From the NCBI GenBank assembly GCA_017621955.1, contig JAGASB010000103.1:1-15009 (forward strand): a stretch of 15,009 bases of DNA, given 5' to 3'. The DNA is from Clostridia bacterium (GTDB taxonomy: Bacteria > Bacillota_A > Clostridia > Christensenellales > Borkfalkiaceae). Below, in pieces: positions 7,533 to 14,153 of the stretch (position 1 is the stretch's first letter; each line of letters opens with the position of its first letter). Both the position numbers and the translations under genes were made by a program. The notes under the pieces were generated by a model that saw only the letters and a list, made by a program, of their open reading frames with translations, did not search any database and was not told where the DNA came from.

Positions 7533-7633
7533 GTTTCTCCGCTTGAAAGTGCAATTTCCTATAAATTTTTAATTCTCTAAAAATCCCTTATAGGGAACGC
7601 CTTATTGCCACCGTTTTTTTTATAATCGTTTTA

Positions 7634-9409
7634 TTATTTGTTAAGGTTTGCTTTTAACTTAGCAAGTTCGTCGTAAAGTTCGCTAGGAACTCTGGTGAGT
7701 TCACCATAGAAGCTTTCGATGCCTTCTGCTTCGCTCTTCCAATTTTCAACGTCTACGGTAAGAAGTTCTTTAATGGTATCAAGCGTAACGTCTTCTAAAC
7801 CGTCGATATTGATGTCTTCTGCCTTAGGAACGTAACCGATAGGAGTTTCAACAGCGTCAACCTTGTCTTCACAACGGTCGATAATCCAATCAAGGACACG
7901 CATATTGTCGCCGAATCCCGGCCAAATGAAGTTGCCGTTGTCATCAGTTCTAAACCAGTTTACGTTGAAAATCTTGGGTTTGTTTGCAATCTTAGTACCC
8001 ATTTCAATCCAGTGTTTGAAGTAGTCACCCATATTGTATCCAACGAACGGACGCATAGCCATCGGGTCACGACGTACAACGCCAACAGCACCGGTAGCGG
8101 CAGCGGTCGTTTCAGAAGCCATAATTGAACCTACGAATACGCCGTTGTTCCAATCTTTTGATTGATATACTAGCGGAGCGGTCTTAGCACGTCTACCACC
8201 GAATACGATAGCAGTTAGAGGAACACCGTTGGGTGCTTCAAATTGGTCAGAAATGCAAGGACAGTTGATAGCAGGTGCGGTGAAACGGCTGTTGGGGTGT
8301 GCACCCTTGATAGCCTTTCCGTCAGCATCTTTCATATCGCCGTTCCAAGGATTACCCTTCCAGTCGATAGCGTTCTTCGGGGGGTTCTTATCAAGACCTT
8401 CCCACCAAACTGTGTTGTCGTCAAGATTTTGAACAACGTTGGTGAAAATGGTGTTTTTCATAGTAGATTTAAGTGCGTTGGGGTTAGACTTTAAGTTGGT
8501 TCCGGGAGCAACACCGAAGAATCCGTTTTCGGGGTTTACTGCCCAAAGTCTACCGTCTTCGCCAACTCTTATCCAAGCGATATCGTCGCCTACGCATTCA
8601 ATCTTATAGCCCTTTTCAAGATAAGCCTTGGGGGGAATAAGCATTGCAAGGTTGGTCTTACCACAAGCAGAGGGAAACGCAGCTGCGATATATTTCTTTT
8701 CGCCCTTGGGATTGGTGATTCCAAGAATAAGCATGTGTTCAGCCATCCAGCCTTCTGTTTTACCAAGATATGATGCGATACGAAGCGCAAAGCACTTTTT
8801 ACCAAGAAGAACGTTACCACCGTAGTTAGAGTTAATACTCATAATGGTGTTTTCTTCGGGGAAGTGCATAATGTATCTCTTTTCTTCTGAAAGTTCAGCG
8901 TAAGAGTGTAAGCCCTTAATAAAGTCGCCGTCGCCCAAAGCGTCAACAACGGCCTTGCCAACTCTGGTCATGATAGCCATGTTGAGAACAACGTAAACTG
9001 AGTCGGTAAGTTCGATACCGATTTTTGAGAACTTACTTCCAACAGCGCCCATAGAATAAGGGATAACGTACATAGTTCTGCCCTTCATAACGCCCTTAAA
9101 TAAGTCGTTCATAAGGTTCATTGCTTCGCCCGTTTCCATCCAGTTATTGATAGGAGCTGAGTCTTCTTTTATTTTAGAACAAATAAACGTTCTGCCTTCA
9201 ACACGGGCAACGTCGTTTACAGTTGTACGGTGAAGATAGCATCCGGGCAATTTTTCTTGATTAAGTTTAATTAAAATCTTTTCTTCAACTGCCTGTTGAC
9301 GGAGTGCTTCAAGCTGTTCTTCGCTTCCGTCAATCCAAACGATGTTATCAGGCTGACAGAGCGCTTTGGTTTCGTTGATAAAATCTAAAACCTTCTTGTT
9401 TGTCGTCAT
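7634..9409 (-). CDS. pckG: Phosphoenolpyruvate carboxykinase (GTP)
   Basis: This 591-residue cytosolic enzyme interconverts oxaloacetate plus GTP with phosphoenolpyruvate plus CO2 and GDP. In fermentative clostridia it may run toward oxaloacetate as well as toward gluconeogenesis. It is the GTP-type family, not the ATP-type PckA. The kinase-1a loop FPSACGKTN (245-253) carries the hyper-reactive C249 of GTP-dependent enzymes. The kinase-2 motif is GDDIAW (274-279). Likely Mn ligands are K204 or K205, H225 and D275 or D276, assigned by position from known structures. EGRTFICS (71-78) holds the substrate arginine, and the nucleotide-binding part follows after NPENGFFGVAPGT (292-304). Length is normal for the family. 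CTCCTT (9417-9422, AAGGAG on the minus strand) fixes the start. It is monocistronic, with its own terminator. Confidence 0.97.
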   Translation of the reverse strand: MTTNKKVLDFINETKALCQPDNIVWIDGSEEQLEALRQQAVEEKILIKLNQEKLPGCYLHRTTVNDVARVEGRTFICSKIKEDSAPINNWMETGEAMNLMNDLFKGVMKGRTMYVIPYSMGAVGSKFSKIGIELTDSVYVVLNMAIMTRVGKAVVDALGDGDFIKGLHSYAELSEEKRYIMHFPEENTIMSINSNYGGNVLLGKKCFALRIASYLGKTEGWMAEHMLILGITNPKGEKKYIAAAFPSACGKTNLAMLIPPKAYLEKGYKIECVGDDIAWIRVGEDGRLWAVNPENGFFGVAPGTNLKSNPNALKSTMKNTIFTNVVQNLDDNTVWWEGLDKNPPKNAIDWKGNPWNGDMKDADGKAIKGAHPNSRFTAPAINCPCISDQFEAPNGVPLTAIVFGGRRAKTAPLVYQSKDWNNGVFVGSIMASETTAAATGAVGVVRRDPMAMRPFVGYNMGDYFKHWIEMGTKIANKPKIFNVNWFRTDDNGNFIWPGFGDNMRVLDWIIDRCEDKVDAVETPIGYVPKAEDINIDGLEDVTLDTIKELLTVDVENWKSEAEGIESFYGELTRVPSELYDELAKLKANLNK

Positions 9410-9794
9410 AATAATTCTCCTTATGTGATTCGGGGGACCCGATTTTTTACTTATAATATTATTTTGTGCAATATAACAAAAAAGTAATATCGTTATGCAA
9501 AAACTGTAAAATTCCTTTTGTTTTATTTGCGATTTTAGTTATTACTTTATGCCATAAACGAGGATTTTTGCTTAAACCTTTCTTCTTCCTCAGCGTATAT
9601 TGTATCATAGATTTTGTCAAAAGTAAAGGTGTTGAAAACGTTTTTTCAAAATATTTTTTGTCTAAAATATAACAATTTTTGCATTTTGACATAACAAACG
9701 GTTATTCGACCTATTCGTTTCTTTTTTTCCTTTTTAAATCATATATATTTAAATAAAAAATTAATTGTGATTAGTGTTAAATTTTAGGTAAAGT
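9410..9794. other. 385-base AT-rich gap between divergent genes
   Basis: It must carry the promoters of pckG (minus) and the Pro/Cys-rich gene (plus), but neither is sharp. For pckG, TTGTTA followed 17 bases later by TTATAA near 9450-9480 is possible. For the plus-strand gene TTGACA (9686-9691) lacks a good -10. A 5-bp stem TCGGG/CCCGA (9430-9434 with 9438-9442), followed on the plus strand by TTTTTT, sits in the pckG leader. Two short overlapping open frames here look like chance. Confidence 0.5.
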
Positions 9795-10874
9795 ATGTCG
9801 TTTGAAAAAAAAGTATTAATATTAAAGCGTGTTGATAACCCTTTCTCTACAAAGTTCGCCACTTCGGGCATACTTAGGATAGAGATTGAAAGCGGTGTTG
9901 CAGAACTAAACCTTTCGCTTGTAAACGTGCCCGACGTTAGCGGTGCAGAATTTTTTATGCTTTTAATTGATAAGTGCGGTAAAAAATTCTTTTTTCCGCT
10001 TGGCGCACACCCAAACCACTTGACAAAGACTTTACCCGTTTGCCCTAATATAACGGCAGGAATTTCAGCAGGTGTTTACGCCGTAAAAAACAATATACCC
10101 GTAACCATTGTGTTTTCCGCAAGTGATAAACTTTCTTTATCTTTAACCGAATTTAAAAAAGCAGTTGCCGAACGGTGTTTAGAAGATAAGCGCACAAGCG
10201 AACAAACTGAACCGTCCGAACCTTGTCCGCCAAACCCTGTTAAACCACCATACCCTCCTGCGCCCTGCCCCGACCCAACCGTTACCCCACCCGATGAATT
10301 TAAAAAAGTCGAACAATGTACGCCGTATAACGATGAAGCAGTTGCCACTGAAAATTATTATCAGTTAGAACAAGATATATCGCTTAAACTTGAACGATTA
10401 AAGGAGATTGAAAGTGAAAATTTACAGTTTGAAGATGAACTGCCTTATAAGAGATGCACGCATAAAACGCAAGAAGAATACTCGCCAACTTACTGCACTC
10501 AAAATGAAACAGACCTTAGTGGTTGCAAAAAAACTTTTGGACGACAACCGTACTATTCAACCGTTCAAAGAGAACTAAACGAAATTTTTAATAAGTTCCC
10601 AGAAGAAACACCGTTAAAAAAACTTTTTTCCGATTGCGCTTTCGTTCGCATTAATTATTCGCAAAATAAATATTACGTCGTTGGACTCATTAAAGAGAAC
10701 GGTGCTGAAAAATATATTTGTTACGGCGTTCCCGGGGAATACTCTAAAAATCCACCCGAACAACTTAAAGGATTTTGCTCTTTCGTCCCTGCGTCACTTT
10801 TTAATATGACGGGGTGTGGCTATTGGATGATGTTTCAAGACGCAAACTCTGGCGACTGTATAAAAATGTCCTAA
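9795..10874 (+). CDS. Uncharacterised three-part protein with Pro-rich linker and many cysteines
   Basis: I do not recognise a named function for this 359-residue protein. It has no signal peptide or membrane segment. Residues 1-125 look like a beta-rich domain (alternating ILRIEIESGVAELNLSLVNV, then PVTIVFSAS). Residues 140-166 form a proline linker (PCPPNPVKPPYPPAPCPDP). A short acidic, helical stretch (190-215) follows. Residues 255-359 form a second domain with KYICYGVPGEYSKNPPEQLKG and a GYWMMFQDANSGD ending. I recall similar endings from uncharacterised clostridial proteins, but this is memory, not a search. There are 14 cysteines, unusual for a cytosolic protein. The ATG has only AGG six bases upstream as ribosome binding site. 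The base composition matches the AT-rich neighbours. Repeat copy B follows 16 bases after the stop and supplies its likely terminator. Confidence 0.75.
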   Translation: MSFEKKVLILKRVDNPFSTKFATSGILRIEIESGVAELNLSLVNVPDVSGAEFFMLLIDKCGKKFFFPLGAHPNHLTKTLPVCPNITAGISAGVYAVKNNIPVTIVFSASDKLSLSLTEFKKAVAERCLEDKRTSEQTEPSEPCPPNPVKPPYPPAPCPDPTVTPPDEFKKVEQCTPYNDEAVATENYYQLEQDISLKLERLKEIESENLQFEDELPYKRCTHKTQEEYSPTYCTQNETDLSGCKKTFGRQPYYSTVQRELNEIFNKFPEETPLKKLFSDCAFVRINYSQNKYYVVGLIKENGAEKYICYGVPGEYSKNPPEQLKGFCSFVPASLFNMTGCGYWMMFQDANSGDCIKMS

Positions 10875-10890
10875 ATAATGGTTTTAAAGT

Positions 10891-11248
10891 TTACACCCGA
10901 CGGGCAAAACTGTAATAGACATAGGGATTTTTAAGCAATAACAAAAGTGTAGCCCACTATACTTCGCAAAAAGCGAAATATGGTGGGCTTTTCTTATCCA
11001 CAAAAGATTAAGTTAAATAAGTGATATTTTTAGCCTTGTGGCTAAAAGTGATATGCAAGTTTTTTGCGTGATGTTTTAACCTACGGTTAAAGTTATATTA
11101 TATTTGCCACAACTTTCCCGAAAGGGAAAATAAAACTTTGCGTAGCAAAATATCACTGCTTTTAGCAATATAACTTGCCGTTAGGCAAATATAGTTGTGG
11201 CGTAGCAATAATCCCTATCGCTACACCACTAACGCCCGTCGGGTGTAA
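10891..11248 (+). repeat. Hairpin-array repeat, copy B, complete with nested terminal inverted repeats
   Basis: This 358-base non-coding element is bounded by a perfect 15-bp inverted repeat, TTACACCCGACGGGC (10891-10905) with its complement at 11234-11248. A second nested pair follows, ATAGGGATT (10921-10929) with AATCCCTAT (11210-11218). Inside are a terminator-like hairpin (10951-10989) and then a row of small hairpins, including TTAGCCTTGTGGCTAA, TTTAACCTACGGTTAAA (11075-11091), TTTCCCGAAAGGGAAA and TTGCCGTTAGGCAA. A further long-range pair, GCCACAAC with GTTGTGGC (around 11106-11113 and 11194-11201), encloses several of them. The inner part matches copy A in inverted orientation. I see no reading frame and no clear target-site duplication. 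It could be a MITE-like element, a structured RNA, or both. Confidence 0.8.
10951..10998 (+). terminator. Terminator-like hairpin behind the Pro/Cys-rich gene (part of repeat copy B)
   Basis: AGCCCACTA (10951-10959) pairs with TGGTGGGCT (10981-10989, one G-U), with an inner TTCGC/GCGAA stem, followed by TTTTCTTATCC. It is the counterpart of the hairpin behind mnmA, in the same orientation relative to the upstream gene. Confidence 0.6.
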
Positions 11249-11264
11249 CTATATATAATAATGT

Positions 11265-12575
11265 TTATAAAATTTCTTCTATAACACCTAAGTCAAACGC
11301 TAAGCGTGAAAGAACGTATTTATCCCTTATGTCCTTAGTTGCCTTAAAACTTATAGAAAGAATGTTTTCGTCTACACCTATTTCCGATAGCGTTTTTGGT
11401 GCGTCAAGGATATTAAGCACGTTTTCTATTTGTTGGGCTGACGGAAGTTCTTCTTCAATTATTTGAATAACCTTATCCCAATTTTCAATGATAACGTCAA
11501 TGCGTTTTGCGTGCTTATTAACGTCGTACTTGCCTTCCTTTTTTTCAAGCTCAATCATACTCAATGCGCCTTTGCCCAAAAACGATTTAAGTTGAGCGTT
11601 CCAATCTTCAACGTCAAAATTTTTAACGTACGTTATCGCTTTTTGCTTATCGGGCGTAATCTTTTTAATCTTTTCATAAAGCCTTGAAGCAATAAGCGTA
11701 CCGACAGCACATTGTATGCCGTGAAAGTCTACCTTTAACCCAAACTCTACGCCACGCATATCCCAAACGTGTGAAAAGTAATGTTCTACCCCCGACGCTG
11801 GACGGGATACCCCCGCATAGTTCATTGCAACACCGCCAATAACAAGCCCATCAAACACTGCAAGAATAGCATCTTCATCACGTTCCATAAGTTTTTGAGC
11901 GTTTTGAACGCAACGTGATAGCGCCCCACGAACTAATTTTGCCACGTTTTCGCAGTAATATTCGCCCGTTATTAAGTTCGCTATACGCCACTCACAGATA
12001 CTGACGTATTTAGCAAGCATATCACCTATGCCCGATTTAAGCATTTTTAAGGGCGCAGTTTTAAGAATATCAACGTCGCCGATAATCACGTCCGCCGCAC
12101 GAGACGGTAAAGAGATTTTAAGCCCTGCCCTTGTCATTGAAGACGTTGCCGAAGCATAACCGTCCATACTTGGTGCTGTTGCAACTATTATATAAGGCTT
12201 ACCAGAAACAGCGCTTACAATCTTGCCTATATCGTTTATAACACCCGAACCAATGCCGATTATAATATCACACGAACGGTCAAAGTGCATTATTGCAAGA
12301 CCAACGCTTTTTTCATCGGGAACTACTTCATCGTCATTGAAAGAAAACGAAAGGACGGTAATATCTGCATCTTCTAAAAGTTTAATAACCCTTTCGCCTG
12401 CAACCTTAAACGTGTTTTTATCGGATAGAACGAAAGCCTTTTTCGCACCGAACTTTTTAACCTTTTCTGGTAATTGCGCTACAACGCCTTTTCCTGAAAC
12501 AATATTTTCAACATCATAAAAGTGCTTTTTTCCACAAGCACACGGCTTGCCGTTCATCAAACGCAAATTTTCCAT
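11265..12575 (-). CDS. araM: Glycerol-1-phosphate dehydrogenase, AraM/EgsA family
   Basis: This 436-residue cytosolic enzyme belongs to the iron-alcohol-dehydrogenase-like AraM/EgsA group, which reduces dihydroxyacetone phosphate to sn-glycerol-1-phosphate with NAD(P)H. In Bacillus the product feeds heptaprenylglyceryl phosphate; in Archaea it starts membrane lipids. The nucleotide-binding glycine motif GIGSGVINDIGK is at 107-118, followed by PSMDGYAS (135-142). Metal ligands typical of the family appear as D185 (SGIGDMLAKY), H265 (VEHYFSHVWD) and H285 (DFHG). Extra features are an N-terminal CACGKKH cysteine motif (12-18) and a C-terminal extension of about 90 residues that makes it longer than Bacillus AraM. 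AAGGAG (12581-12586 complement) fixes the start. No prenyltransferase gene (PcrB) or arabinose genes are nearby, so substrate specificity is inferred. Confidence 0.85.
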   Translation of the reverse strand: MENLRLMNGKPCACGKKHFYDVENIVSGKGVVAQLPEKVKKFGAKKAFVLSDKNTFKVAGERVIKLLEDADITVLSFSFNDDEVVPDEKSVGLAIMHFDRSCDIIIGIGSGVINDIGKIVSAVSGKPYIIVATAPSMDGYASATSSMTRAGLKISLPSRAADVIIGDVDILKTAPLKMLKSGIGDMLAKYVSICEWRIANLITGEYYCENVAKLVRGALSRCVQNAQKLMERDEDAILAVFDGLVIGGVAMNYAGVSRPASGVEHYFSHVWDMRGVEFGLKVDFHGIQCAVGTLIASRLYEKIKKITPDKQKAITYVKNFDVEDWNAQLKSFLGKGALSMIELEKKEGKYDVNKHAKRIDVIIENWDKVIQIIEEELPSAQQIENVLNILDAPKTLSEIGVDENILSISFKATKDIRDKYVLSRLAFDLGVIEEIL

Positions 12576-12600
12576 AATTTCTCCTTTTTATACACGTTTT

Positions 12601-12630
12601 ATTTTACAATACAACGTATACTTTTGTCAA
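12601..12630 (-). promoter_or_regulatory. araM promoter
   Basis: On the minus strand TTGACA (12625-12630) and TAAAAT (12601-12606) are 18 bases apart, placing the transcript start shortly before the AAGGAG of araM. Confidence 0.7.
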
Positions 12631-12758
12631 CGAAGCACTTATTTACTTTAAAACTTTTCACTTTTTTGATTAATTACGCTATTTTAACCGCTTTAAACGT
12701 TGCTTTTTCCACAATTTGCGCACAAATACATTGATTTAATTTTTTACTACATTACCCT

Positions 12759-12887
12759 TTATTCCACATTGAACAAATTTATAACTTTTTTGTTTTGTTT
12801 CAACGCATAACTTACTGCTTTTTTTGCACCACTTCCGTAAGCGCTCATAAAGTTGCCCGTCAATAGTTTGTTTGCTCTTACAAACAC
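12759..12887 (-). pseudogene. C-terminal fragment resembling a SLOG/DUF1273-type protein
   Basis: A short minus-strand frame of 42 codons ends in TAA (12759-12761). It contains NFMSAYGSGAKKAVSYALKQ followed by NKKVINLFNVE. The pattern SG(T/A)...V.YA.K..K.(I/V)INL resembles the C-terminal end of SLOG-fold DUF1273-like proteins of Firmicutes, by recall only. There is no matching N-terminal part, because an in-frame stop stands at 12888-12890 and the DNA beyond is AT-rich and non-coding. It is therefore either a decayed gene or, more likely in my view, a gene cut by the junction between two genomes. It would have been transcribed toward araM. Confidence 0.4.
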
Positions 12888-12951
12888 TTAATATTATATA
12901 TGTGTTTATGCTGAACTAAAAGGTAAAATTTATTTTACATATTCAAAAGGA

Positions 12952-12980
12952 TTGAAAAAATTGTCGATTTGAATTATAAT
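12952..12980 (+). promoter_or_regulatory. Promoter of the HPr-like gene
   Basis: TTGAAA (12952-12957) and a perfect TATAAT (12975-12980) are spaced by exactly 17 bases. The transcript would carry a leader of about 70 bases before the ATG at 13058. Confidence 0.8.
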
Positions 12981-13006
12981 ACGCACATAAAGGGGTTTGT
13001 CCACTT

Positions 13007-13053
13007 CCCCAATTATACACGATTCGCATCCTTTTGTACAGTATTGGGGAGGG
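13007..13053 (+). promoter_or_regulatory. Leader hairpin covering the ribosome binding site of the HPr-like gene
   Basis: CCCCAAT (13007-13013) is complementary to ATTGGGG (13043-13049), which overlaps the Shine-Dalgarno run GGGGAGGG (13046-13053). If it forms, it would hide the ribosome binding site. The 29-base loop makes it weaker than a tight hairpin. Confidence 0.4.
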
Positions 13054-13057
13054 TTTT

Positions 13058-13294
13058 ATGGGAGAATTCTATATTCGCATCCGTTCGCTGCAGGATATTC
13101 AGGAATTTGTGGCTCTGTCCACCGCCCAGCCTTTTCGGATCCAGTTGGGTAATGAATATCCCTTAGCCAACGCCACCAGCTTTATGGCGCTGGTGAGTCT
13201 GGATTACCGCCGCCCCATCCGTGTCACTGCCGACTGCAGCGAAGCCGAGTTTTCGGAATTTCGAAAGCAGGCCGCCCGCTTTGCGGCAGAATAA
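13058..13294 (+). CDS. HPr-family-like protein without the phosphorylatable histidine
   Basis: This 78-residue protein looks like the phosphocarrier HPr fold. The best-matching part is PLANATSFMALVSL (35-48), which lines up with the NLKSIMGVMSL region around regulatory Ser46 of Bacillus HPr; S41 takes that serine position. The following PIRVTADCSEAEF and a C-terminal helix also fit HPr length and order. The histidine motif HARPA is absent, and there is no histidine in the protein at all, so it cannot act as a PTS phosphocarrier. A Crh-like regulatory role is a possible parallel (inference). GGGGAGGG four bases upstream of 13058 selects this ATG over an in-frame upstream ATG at 13034. It sits before lspA-rluD but has its own terminator. 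Composition is GC-rich, unlike the genes to its left. Confidence 0.7.
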   Translation: MGEFYIRIRSLQDIQEFVALSTAQPFRIQLGNEYPLANATSFMALVSLDYRRPIRVTADCSEAEFSEFRKQAARFAAE

Positions 13295-13340
13295 TTTCGT
13301 CTTCGGGTGACCGCTGATTTAGTCATCGGCCGTCTGAATA

Positions 13341-13372
13341 CCGTCCTGGGAATACCCGGGGCGGCTTTTTTT
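13341..13372 (+). terminator. Terminator of the HPr-like gene
   Basis: CCGTCCTGGG (13341-13350) pairs over ten bases with CCCGGGGCGG (13355-13364, two G-U pairs) around AATA, then C and seven Ts. It is a textbook intrinsic terminator. Confidence 0.92.
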
Positions 13373-13455
13373 ACAAAGGAAACTCTGATGAAACCGTCTG
13401 CGGCAGACGGCGAATCTTTTGGCTCAGCCGTTCCGGGTGGCTCCCCAAAACCAAA

Positions 13456-13484
13456 TTGACATTCCTTTGCCGTCATGGTATGAT
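13456..13484 (+). promoter_or_regulatory. Promoter of lspA-rluD
   Basis: A perfect TTGACA (13456-13461) and TATGAT (13479-13484) are 17 bases apart with an extended -10 TGG. It probably drives the lspA-rluD pair. Confidence 0.85.
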
Positions 13485-13676
13485 TAGAGAAGCTCTGATT
13501 AAATCGGCAAGAGCTGACTTCCGAGAGATTTTAATTCACCGGAAGGTTTGGAAAACAGAGGAATACCGGATGTATTTCCTGTTTTTCAAACTGTGCCGGG
13601 GGAGCAAAAAATCCGCTGTTCAGCCGCAGACGATTTATAAAGAGGTTCCTTAACAATATTGCAAGGGGGATTTGCC

Positions 13677-14153
13677 ATGCAATTTCTCTGGATGGCGCTG
13701 TTTGCGCTGGGAATCGCCGGTGCGGATCAGCTGACCAAATATTTTACCGTTGCCAACATCCCGCTGCATGGCGAGATGCCGTTTCTTCCGGGAATCGTGA
13801 AGTTTACCTATGTACAAAATACCGGCGCCGCCTTTTCTTCCTTTCAGGGGATGCAGTGGCTGTTCGCCCTGATTTTTCTGGTGCTGACGGTGTTGATCAT
13901 CCTGGAATACTTCAAAAAGCCCCTGCCCTTTTCCAAATTCGACCGCTGGTGCATTGCCGCGGTCTACGGCGGCGGCCTCGGAAATATGATCGACCGGCTG
14001 CGTCTGGGCTATGTGGTGGACATGATCGAAACGGAATTCATTACATTTCCCGTGTTCAATGTGGCTGACTGCTTTATCACCTGTGGTTGCATCGCGCTGA
14101 TGATCCACCTGATTTTCTTCAACAAGTCTTTCTGGAAGGAAGAAAAGAAATGA
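13677..14153 (+). CDS. lspA: Lipoprotein signal peptidase (signal peptidase II)
   Basis: This 158-residue integral membrane aspartyl protease removes signal peptides from lipid-modified prolipoproteins. Four membrane segments lie at about 3-20, 58-76, 91-101 and 130-148. The catalytic aspartates are D115 (GYVVDMIE) and D131 (FNVADCFI), with the supporting N103, D106 and R107 in GNMIDR and N128 before the second aspartate. VQNTGAAFS (46-54) is also diagnostic. Length is typical. The start at 13677 follows AGGGGG (13664-13669); a TTG further upstream in frame is less likely. The last codons overlap rluD by four bases (ATGA), so the two are translationally coupled. GC content is far above that of the first 12.9 kb. 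Confidence 0.96.
   Translation: MQFLWMALFALGIAGADQLTKYFTVANIPLHGEMPFLPGIVKFTYVQNTGAAFSSFQGMQWLFALIFLVLTVLIILEYFKKPLPFSKFDRWCIAAVYGGGLGNMIDRLRLGYVVDMIETEFITFPVFNVADCFITCGCIALMIHLIFFNKSFWKEEKK

Larger units (their letters stand above)
12576..13057. other. 482-base AT-rich gap containing the probable sequence junction
   Basis: From left to right it holds the araM promoter, about 130 bases with nothing I can name, the SLOG-like C-terminal fragment (12759-12887), AT-rich DNA, and the HPr-like gene promoter with a leader hairpin. AT-rich, AraM-type genes lie to its left and GC-rich genes to its right. The change in genome character most likely falls near 12,880-12,950, where the fragment loses its reading frame. 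Confidence 0.55.
13295..13676 (+). other. 382-base gap between the HPr-like gene and lspA
   Basis: It holds the HPr-gene terminator, a perfect inverted repeat, CCGTCTGC with GCAGACGG (13394-13401 with 13403-13410, one base apart), the lspA promoter, and a leader of about 185 bases. In the leader AGCTCT (13491-13496) can pair with AGAGCT (13510-13515). I see no supported small gene or known riboswitch in it. Confidence 0.5.

Noticed and set aside
7372..7554. A 60-codon minus-strand frame over the structured RNA and its promoter
   Set aside because: It overlaps a near-consensus promoter, the pckG terminator and base-paired RNA stems, has no ribosome binding site and resembles no protein.
9466..9692. 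Two overlapping short frames on opposite strands in the gap upstream of pckG
   Set aside because: Low-complexity, Phe/Lys/Leu-rich translations expected of AT-rich non-coding DNA. Neither has a convincing ribosome binding site.
10076..10348. A 90-codon minus-strand frame inside the Pro/Cys-rich gene
   Set aside because: Its Gly-rich translation is simply the complement of the proline linker codons. It has no ribosome binding site and lies wholly antisense.
13034..13057. An earlier ATG for the HPr-like protein
   Set aside because: The first eight residues (MYSIGEGF) would be encoded by the Shine-Dalgarno and leader hairpin, and the ATG at 13058 is well spaced from GGGGAGGG.
13204..13476. A 90-codon minus-strand frame across the HPr-like gene 3' end and gap
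   Set aside because: It runs through a clear intrinsic terminator and antisense to a supported gene. The translation is Arg/Ala/Pro-rich, as expected from GC-rich shadow frames.
13456..13653. A plus-strand frame of about 65 codons before lspA
   Set aside because: It begins within the TTGACA of the lspA promoter, so its start would lie upstream of the transcript start, and no ribosome binding site precedes any internal ATG.
13659..13676. A TTG start for lspA six codons upstream
   Set aside because: AGGGGG lies inside that extension and is well placed for the ATG at 13677. The resulting N-terminus fits the family.
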